Assembly (NCBI GenBank): GCA_945613785.1
Contig: CALZAJ010000034.1
Coordinates: 1-11,060 of the forward strand
Reading direction: 5' to 3'
Origin: an uncultured Verrucomicrobiota bacterium
GTDB taxonomy: Bacteria; Verrucomicrobiota; Kiritimatiellia; RFP12; UBA1067
DNA length: 11,060 nucleotides
Positions within the stretch are counted from its first letter, which is position 1; every line of letters starts with the position of its first letter. Shown here one piece after another: positions 7,301 to 11,060 of this stretch. The notes beneath the pieces are model-generated. The model searched no databases and was not told where the DNA came from. It worked only from the letters and a program-made list of their open reading frames with translations. The translations under genes and the position numbers were made by a program.

Positions 7301-7908
7301 ACGGCACCTATGTCGGCATCTATGCGGCGACTCGCGGTCTGGGCGGCGCGAGTTGCGGTCCGGGTCCGATGGAACGCGACATCATCCGTACGGACCGCGA
7401 CTACGATCTCTCGTTCACGCTGTCCTTGGGCGGCGACCTGACGGCCCGTGCGCCCGAGCACATCGACCTCCCCGAGCTTCCCGAGCGCGCGAAGGCGAGC
7501 AGTGCGAAGGTCATCGCCTGTTCGAGCCGTGAACCCGGCGAAGGTGAGCCGGAGCATCTCCTGGATGGCGATCTGGGCACGATCTGGCACACGCAGTACG
7601 GCACGACGATGGGCAATTTCCCACATTCCGTCACGGTGCAGCTCGAGAAGGTCATGGCGATCAAGGGCCTCATGTGCTACGGACGTCAGGACGGAGAGAA
7701 CGGACGCGTCAAGGACTTCCGCGTCGAGACGTCGCTTGACGGCAAGGATTGGACGCTTCAGGTCGAGGGCTCGTTCAAGAACACCGCTGAGGGTCAGGAG
7801 GTCTCGTTTGTGGCCCCGATCGTGGCCCGCTACTACCGCTTTACCGCACTGAACAATCACCACGGAAACGACTTCGCCTCAATGGCGGAGATCGTCGTTG
7901 TAAAATAA
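4336..7908 (+). CDS. exported GH2 beta-galactosidase with C-terminal F5/8 type C (discoidin) domain
   Basis: A 1190-residue glycoside hydrolase of the LacZ type, expected to release terminal beta-galactose from oligo- or polysaccharides outside the cytoplasm. Residues 1-20 are a signal peptide (MKKYLLIASAVASLSVLAAA). The sugar-binding jelly-roll domain follows (VPCSWQ; LWVNGEYVGFSKDSRTPAEF), then an immunoglobulin-like domain, then the TIM barrel from about 350 (GANRHETDP). Visible active-site residues are H367, H401 (NAHYP), E426 and H428 (ANVESHG), acid/base E472 (YGNEAG) and nucleophile E534 (ISEYAH). WDWVDQGL and GGDFGD follow. The LacZ small-chain beta-sandwich domain spans about 760-1030 (FRAPSSNENG; GPFENYPDR). 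Residues about 1055-1190 form a discoidin domain (LLDGDLGTIWHT, VKDFRVETSLDGKDW, ARYYRF), typical for carbohydrate binding. A 7-bp tandem repeat lies at codons 574-585. There is no Shine-Dalgarno sequence. Beta-glucuronidase or another GH2 activity is less likely given the small-chain domain. Confidence 0.93.
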   Translation: MKKYLLIASAVASLSVLAAAPTGKEWQDNQALSLGREPVRAAFSSFDTERQALKILPEFAPRQISLDSDTAWKFRWSKNPDERSTGFFFTDYDVSSWETIKVPCSWQAYGANGKGGWGTPIYTNIRYPFARDVPGGSNVMGTPPKDFTNYEARNPVGQYRREFTIPSSWDGKDIFLKFDGVDSFFYLWVNGEYVGFSKDSRTPAEFNVTDYVYAGEKNQVALEVYRYSDGSYLEDQDMFRLSGIFRRTWLLARPKNRIRDFFVTAQPCVRGDYNGTWVVSVKAEGTVENVSLYDWNDRLVAGPFAGDRFTVADVKPWSAESPTCYKLVIQGAEEYVSTVFGFRVSEIVNGRYYLNGQPIKLKGANRHETDPMYGHFVPKARHEQDVAMLKAANCNAVRNAHYPQDDYWYYLCDVNGIYLVDEANVESHGYGYGADSLSHQKSWEKATVARDLAMVERNKNHPSVVIWSYGNEAGPGENFAACEKAIKARDTTRPTHYERDWSVADMDGCQYPGVAWCWAKAADKTSKKPFYISEYAHNMANAMGNLKDYQDAIESSDVILGATIWDWVDQGLYKNVECKMENGECEERRILAFGGDFGDRPNDGLFVMNGCVLSDRTPEPGYWEIKHVYQNWTVKATNYFQRVVVKNKNYFVDSTGVELGWTVLKDGVKFDSGELELHGLQPQQESVYDMPEAVLKALKGEGSVSVRFTFTKGGEEIASDQIDVRFGRDTTPLAGQGTLFSGVKKPAFAEDAQTMTFTAADLVVTFSKETGLPSSIRKRGLVFDTELLKTQVTLDAFRAPSSNENGPAARWRQQGFDSLSGTLRKRSSIDEVNGGLTFTTVTEWKGETTLLMPVVFHVATRWTVYGNGTLACVSKIRPIGPKTELARLGYSFELAAINPSVEWFGCGPFENYPDRKSGAFIGRYKASAADFFFPYARNEDCGNREDVRAFRVGDLTVRTLGAPFAFEVNPYTPAELISTVHPAELPETDGTYVGIYAATRGLGGASCGPGPMERDIIRTDRDYDLSFTLSLGGDLTARAPEHIDLPELPERAKASSAKVIACSSREPGEGEPEHLLDGDLGTIWHTQYGTTMGNFPHSVTVQLEKVMAIKGLMCYGRQDGENGRVKDFRVETSLDGKDWTLQVEGSFKNTAEGQEVSFVAPIVARYYRFTALNNHHGNDFASMAEIVVVK
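6055..6089 (+). repeat. five tandem copies of a 7-bp repeat (consensus KAGAATG) inside the beta-galactosidase gene
   Basis: The units are AAGAATG, TAGAATG, TAAAATG, GAGAATG and GAGAATG at 6055, 6062, 6069, 6076 and 6083, with no gaps. The array is AT-rich in a GC-rich gene. Because three units equal 21 bp, the protein shows a 7-residue near-repeat (KNVECKM then ENGECEE, residues 574-587). The array lies between WDWVDQGL and GGDFGD of the GH2 barrel. Gain or loss of one unit would shift the frame. Confidence 0.88.
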
Positions 7909-7925
7909 GCTGACAACTCACGGCT

Positions 7926-9641
7926 ATGAGCACTGAATCAGATACTTCGAGGCATTTTCTCCGCCAGTGGATCGAGAAGGACGTCGCCGACGGCAAGACC
8001 GGCGGCAAGGTCGTGACCCGTTTCCCGCCGGAACCGAACGGCTACATCCACATCGGCCACGCGAAGGCCGTCTTCGTTGACTTCGGCATGGCCGAGCTCT
8101 TCAACGGCGAGTGCCATCTGCGTCTTGACGACACGAATCCGACCAAGGAGTCGGATGAGTATGCCGAGAACATCAAGAAGGACATCAATTGGCTCGGCTA
8201 CAAGTGGTCCGGCGCCGGTGATGCGGGCGAGGCTGGCTTCTACAATGCGTCGAACATGTTCGACAAGATGTACGAGATTGCAGAGAACCTCATCAAGGCG
8301 GGCCAGGCCTATTGCTGCAACCTGACGCAGGAGGAGTGGAAGGAGTATCGCGGCGTTCCCGAGAAGCCCGGCAAGGCCTCGCCTGGGCGCGATACGACGC
8401 CCGAGCGCAATCTCGAGATCTTCCGTGAGATGAAGGCTGGCAAGTACGCCGATGGCGAGTGGTGTCTGCGCGCCAAGATCGACATGGCCTCGCCCAACAT
8501 TCATTTTCGTGATCCGGTTCTTTACCGCATCCGTCACGTCTCGCACTACCATCTCGGCGACAAGTGGTGCATCTATCCGATGTATGACTTCGCGCATCCG
8601 ATTGAGGACGCGCTCGAGGGTGTGACGCACTCGATGTGCACGCTTGAGTTCGAGGTTCATCGTCCGCTCTACGATTGGGTCGTCGACCGCCTGGACGAGA
8701 TGGGGCTCCTGCCGGTCCGCAATGGTGTCAAGGTCCGCACGCAGCAGCGCGAGTTTGCTCGTCTCAACATCACTTACACCGTGATGTCCAAGCGCCTCCT
8801 GCTGCAACTCGTCACCGAGAAGCACGTGGCGGGCTGGGACGATCCGCGCATGCCCACCGTCTGCGGCATGCGTCGTCGTGGCTATACGCCGGGCGCGATT
8901 CGCGAGTTCTGCGCGCGCGTCGGCATCTCGAAGATGGAGTCCGAGTCTGATCCTGCGCTCCTGGAGTGGTGCGTCCGCGAAGAGCTCAACCAGACGGCCT
9001 TGCGCCGCATGGCGGTACTTGATCCCGTGAAGGTCGTGATCGACAACTTTGAGGGCTCCCGTGACGTCGAGCTTCCGAATAATCCGCTGGACGAGTCCGC
9101 CGGCCTGCGCAAGATCGCGTTTGGCAAGGAGATCTGGATCGATCGTGCGGACTTCATGGAGGTCCCTGAGAAGAAGTTCTTCCGCATGGCCCCTGGGCAG
9201 GAAGTTCGTCTGCGCGGCGCCTGCATCTTCAAGTGCACGGGTTGCGTCAAGGACGCGTCTGGCAAGGTCGTTGAGATCCACGGCACCTGGGACGAGAACT
9301 CCTGGGGCGGCAATCCTGCGGACGGACGCAAGGTGAAGGGCACGATTCACTGGGTCGACTGCGCGACGGGCGTCAAGTCGGAGGTGCGTCTCTACGATCG
9401 CCTCTTCACGGAGAAGGATCCGCTCAAAGACGGCACGACCGAGTTCCTCAAGTACATGAACCCGGAATCGCTCAAGGTCGTCACGGGTTACGTCGAACCG
9501 CTGCTGGGCGAAGCGAAGCCGGGCGAGCGTTTCCAGTTCGAGCGCACGGGCTACTTCGTGGCCGACGAATATGACACGAAGCCGGGCGCACCCGTCTTCA
9601 ACCGTACCGTCACCCTCAAGGACTCGTACAAGCCCGTGTGA
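7926..9641 (+). CDS. glnS: glutaminyl-tRNA synthetase
   Basis: A 571-residue class I aminoacyl-tRNA synthetase that charges tRNA-Gln with glutamine using ATP in the cytoplasm. TRFPPEPNGYIHIGHAKAV at 31-49 contains the HIGH motif (42-45) in the form typical of GlnRS and eukaryotic-type GluRS rather than bacterial GluRS. RLDDTNP and the VMSKR form of the KMSKS loop (286-290) follow. The segment HYHLGDKWCIYPMYDFAHPIEDALEGVTHS is the conserved GlnRS catalytic-domain core. Residues from about 340 on make the two anticodon-binding beta-barrels. The length is close to E. coli GlnRS (about 554). The ATG at 7926 lies 17 bp after the upstream stop and has no Shine-Dalgarno sequence; the N-terminus (MSTESDTSRHFLRQWIEKDV) fits the family. 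The stop overlaps the next GTG start by 4 bp. The codon choice is highly biased, as expected for a well-expressed gene. Confidence 0.96.
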   Translation: MSTESDTSRHFLRQWIEKDVADGKTGGKVVTRFPPEPNGYIHIGHAKAVFVDFGMAELFNGECHLRLDDTNPTKESDEYAENIKKDINWLGYKWSGAGDAGEAGFYNASNMFDKMYEIAENLIKAGQAYCCNLTQEEWKEYRGVPEKPGKASPGRDTTPERNLEIFREMKAGKYADGEWCLRAKIDMASPNIHFRDPVLYRIRHVSHYHLGDKWCIYPMYDFAHPIEDALEGVTHSMCTLEFEVHRPLYDWVVDRLDEMGLLPVRNGVKVRTQQREFARLNITYTVMSKRLLLQLVTEKHVAGWDDPRMPTVCGMRRRGYTPGAIREFCARVGISKMESESDPALLEWCVREELNQTALRRMAVLDPVKVVIDNFEGSRDVELPNNPLDESAGLRKIAFGKEIWIDRADFMEVPEKKFFRMAPGQEVRLRGACIFKCTGCVKDASGKVVEIHGTWDENSWGGNPADGRKVKGTIHWVDCATGVKSEVRLYDRLFTEKDPLKDGTTEFLKYMNPESLKVVTGYVEPLLGEAKPGERFQFERTGYFVADEYDTKPGAPVFNRTVTLKDSYKPV

Positions 9642-10855
9642 GAAGAGTCGTCGTTACAGGAATGGGTGCGGTCAGCGCGCTCGGCCAGACGGTCGAGTCC
9701 GCTTTCGCACGGTTAAAGAGATTCGAGAACTGTGTTACGGTCGTGCCAGAGCTTGAGACTTACAAGGGCCTCAACTCGCACCTGGGCGCACCGGCTGCGT
9801 TCACGCGTCCCGCGCATTGGACGCGCAAGACGACCCGCACGATGGGTCCGGTGGCCGAGTATGCGCTGGCCGCGACCGAACAGGCGGTGGCAGATGCCGG
9901 CCTCGAAGCGTCCGATCTGCAGTCGGGCCGCTGTGGCGTTGCCTACGGCAGCTGCTCGGGCTCCATTGCGGCCCACCTCGATCTCTTCTCGATGTTCTAC
10001 GAGCATGAGCTCAAGAACGTGACATCGGGAACCTACATCAAGCTGATGTCGCAGACGTGCGCCTGCAACCTTTCCGTCCATTTCAAGACTCACGGACGTC
10101 TCGTGCCGACGGGTACGGCCTGTACGTCTGGCTCTCTGGCGATCGGCAATGCCTACGAACTCATCAAGTTCGGCGTCCAGGACGTGATGATTGCCGGCGG
10201 CGGAGAGGAGTTCTCGCCGACACAGCTCGCGGTCTTCGATACGCTCTTCGCCACGTCGTTGCACAACGACGCACCGAAGACGACCCCGGCGCCCTATGAC
10301 CGCGATCGCGACGGACTCGTCATTGGCGAGGGCGCGTGCACGCTGATTCTGGAAGAGTACGAACGCGCGAAAGCGCGTGGCGCGAAGATCTATGCAGAAG
10401 TGGTCGGCTTCTGTGAGAATACGGACGGGACCCATGTTACGAATCCGAATGCGGCGATGATGGCGGCCAGCCTCAAAGGCGCGCTATCCGACGCCGGGTT
10501 GACGGGGAACGACATTGGCTATGTGAACGGACATGGTACGGCGACGAAGGCAGGAGACATTGCCGAGACGGTTGCGACGCGTGAGGCGTTGGACTGTGCC
10601 GTGCCGATCTCCTCGCTCAAGAGCTATGTCGGGCATACGCTCGGTGCCTGTGGATCGCTGGAGGCGATGACGACCATCCTGTGCATGCGCGAGGGCTGGT
10701 TCCATCCGACGCTCAACCTGTCAAATCCGGATCCAGCATGCGCCGAGCTCGATTATCTCATGGGCGAGGGCCGCGCCATTGATACCGAATTCGCGATGTC
10801 CAATAACTTTGCCTTTGGCGGCGTCAATACGTCGTTGGTGTTCCGTAGAACCTAA
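9638..10855 (+). CDS. beta-ketoacyl-ACP synthase (KAS II fold), aryl-polyene-cluster-like
   Basis: A 405-residue thiolase-fold condensing enzyme that extends an acyl chain on ACP using malonyl-ACP. The catalytic triad is complete: C162 (GTACTSG), H299 (NGHGTAT) and H333 (SYVGHTLGACG), with K328 in SLKS. NNFAFGGVNTS closes the fold. The start is GTG, overlapping the glnS stop as GTGA; it is needed because RRVVVTGMG forms the first strand, and the in-frame ATG at 9662 would remove it. No Shine-Dalgarno sequence is visible, so translation is probably coupled to glnS. Several blocks (YKGLNSHLGAP, AVFDTLFATS, NDAPKTTP, DGLVIGEGA, MREGWFHPTLNL) match my memory of the KAS of E. coli aryl-polyene clusters better than housekeeping FabF, which lacks FDTLFATS and NDAPKTTP. 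No ACP or other cluster gene is in view. A general fatty-acid role remains possible. Confidence 0.9.
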   Translation: MRRVVVTGMGAVSALGQTVESAFARLKRFENCVTVVPELETYKGLNSHLGAPAAFTRPAHWTRKTTRTMGPVAEYALAATEQAVADAGLEASDLQSGRCGVAYGSCSGSIAAHLDLFSMFYEHELKNVTSGTYIKLMSQTCACNLSVHFKTHGRLVPTGTACTSGSLAIGNAYELIKFGVQDVMIAGGGEEFSPTQLAVFDTLFATSLHNDAPKTTPAPYDRDRDGLVIGEGACTLILEEYERAKARGAKIYAEVVGFCENTDGTHVTNPNAAMMAASLKGALSDAGLTGNDIGYVNGHGTATKAGDIAETVATREALDCAVPISSLKSYVGHTLGACGSLEAMTTILCMREGWFHPTLNLSNPDPACAELDYLMGEGRAIDTEFAMSNNFAFGGVNTSLVFRRT

Positions 10856-10882
10856 CATTCACGTCACAACCTCGCGCGCTTT

Positions 10883-10891
10883 TGGTATAAT
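10883..10891 (+). promoter_or_regulatory. extended -10 promoter for tRNA-Val
   Basis: TGGTATAAT combines a perfect TATAAT (10886-10891) with the TGn extension. A weak -35 (GTCACA, 10863-10868) is 17 bp upstream. Transcription would start near 10898, about 8 bases before the tRNA. The hexamer lies inside the small palindrome GTATA-ATC-TATAC (10885-10897), followed by five T residues. Confidence 0.7.
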
Positions 10892-10905
10892 CTATACGTT
10901 TTTCC

Positions 10906-10982
10906 GGGCGGTTAGCTCAGTTGGTTAGAGCAGGACCTTTACACGGTCAAGGTCGGGAGTCCGAGTCTCTCACCGCCCACCA
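10906..10982 (+). tRNA. tRNA-Val, anticodon TAC, CCA encoded
   Basis: A 77-base cloverleaf. The acceptor stem GGGCGGT/ACCGCCC is a perfect 7 bp. The D arm is GCTC-AGTTGGTTA-GAGC with G18-G19. The anticodon arm is GGACC-TTTACAC-GGTCA, with T33-TAC-A37 reading valine GUA/GUG codons (TAC pairs with GTA). The T arm is GGGAG-TCCGAGT-CTCTC, and the end is A73 plus encoded CCA. Two oddities appear: position 55 is C instead of the near-universal T (pseudouridine), and the 27-43 pair is G-A. The gene has its own promoter; no terminator is visible in the 78 bases that follow. Confidence 0.93.
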
Positions 10983-11060
10983 CAATTACAGCTGTTATTC
11001 CAATCGCGAGCTGTCCGCGTTATGCGTCTCGGAATGCGTACTTACCGTATATCATGCATG

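Noticed and set aside
3628..7863. A 1411-codon open frame on the minus strand.
   Set aside because: It is codon-aligned with two well-supported + strand genes and exists only because they lack TTA, CTA and TCA. Its Arg/Asp/Val/Leu-rich translation shows no domain and it crosses an intergenic gap.
7938..9350. A 470-codon minus-strand frame opposite glnS, and a 401-codon one at 396-1601.
   Set aside because: They have the same codon-bias cause. glnS is certain on the + strand, and the frame at 396-1601 lies opposite a gene with a signal peptide and coupled start.
10363..10378. A 6-bp stem with GAAA tetraloop in the ketosynthase gene.
   Set aside because: It encodes the conserved ERAKARG segment in preferred codons, so protein constraint explains it.
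10983..11060. A possible attachment site, terminator or promoter after the tRNA (ACAGCTGT palindrome, CGCG-N7-CGCG, two ATGCGT copies, TATATC).
   Set aside because: None forms a terminator with a T run, no duplicated tRNA 3' end is seen, no -35 matches the -10-like hexamer, and the window ends before any downstream gene.

Overview
The window is a dense, single-strand bacterial gene run of about 60% GC by eye. It holds seven protein genes and one tRNA gene, all on the + strand, with almost no spacer DNA. The protein families and the high-GC, short-spacer style suggest a member of the PVC superphylum, most likely Verrucomicrobiota or Kiritimatiellota. The reasons are the Bacteroides-like class of IlvC, a TM-plus-helical-repeat protein (3613-4329) of a kind I recall from planctomycetes and verrucomicrobia, and a secreted GH2 enzyme with a discoidin domain. 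This assignment is inference from recalled sequences; no search was run.

Layout. The 3' end of ilvC (to 322) is followed after 19 bp by a secreted thioredoxin-like protein without the redox cysteines (342-1565). A TAATG junction leads into a CPA2-type cation/proton antiporter with a C-terminal TrkA-C domain (1565-3616). An ATGA overlap leads into a membrane-anchored conserved protein of unknown function (3613-4329). After 6 bp comes a large exported GH2 beta-galactosidase with a C-terminal F5/8 type C domain (4336-7908). After 17 bp comes glutaminyl-tRNA synthetase (7926-9641). A GTGA overlap then leads into a beta-ketoacyl-ACP synthase that resembles the aryl-polyene-cluster type more than housekeeping FabF (9638-10855). 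A tRNA-Val(TAC) gene with its own promoter lies at 10906-10982. I see no gene in the last 78 bases.

How the genes relate. Overlaps and tiny gaps imply co-transcription, but the functions do not form one pathway: branched-chain amino acid synthesis, envelope and ion homeostasis, extracellular sugar hydrolysis, tRNA charging and acyl chain building. The tightest pieces are the 342-4329 trio (two coupled starts, each with a clear Shine-Dalgarno sequence) and the glnS-KAS pair. The beta-galactosidase and glnS starts have no Shine-Dalgarno sequence and sit behind AT-rich GTAAAATAA gene ends, so internal promoters are possible there.

Most notable sequence signals. (1) Five tandem 7-bp repeats are embedded in the coding sequence of the beta-galactosidase active-site region. 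(2) A perfect 12-bp hairpin lies in the signal-peptide codons of the thioredoxin-like gene. (3) The tRNA-Val has a non-canonical T loop. (4) TTA, CTA and TCA codons are absent over about 1,400 consecutive codons, which creates a spurious 1411-codon antisense frame. I did not find a clear new multi-gene defence or mobile system here.
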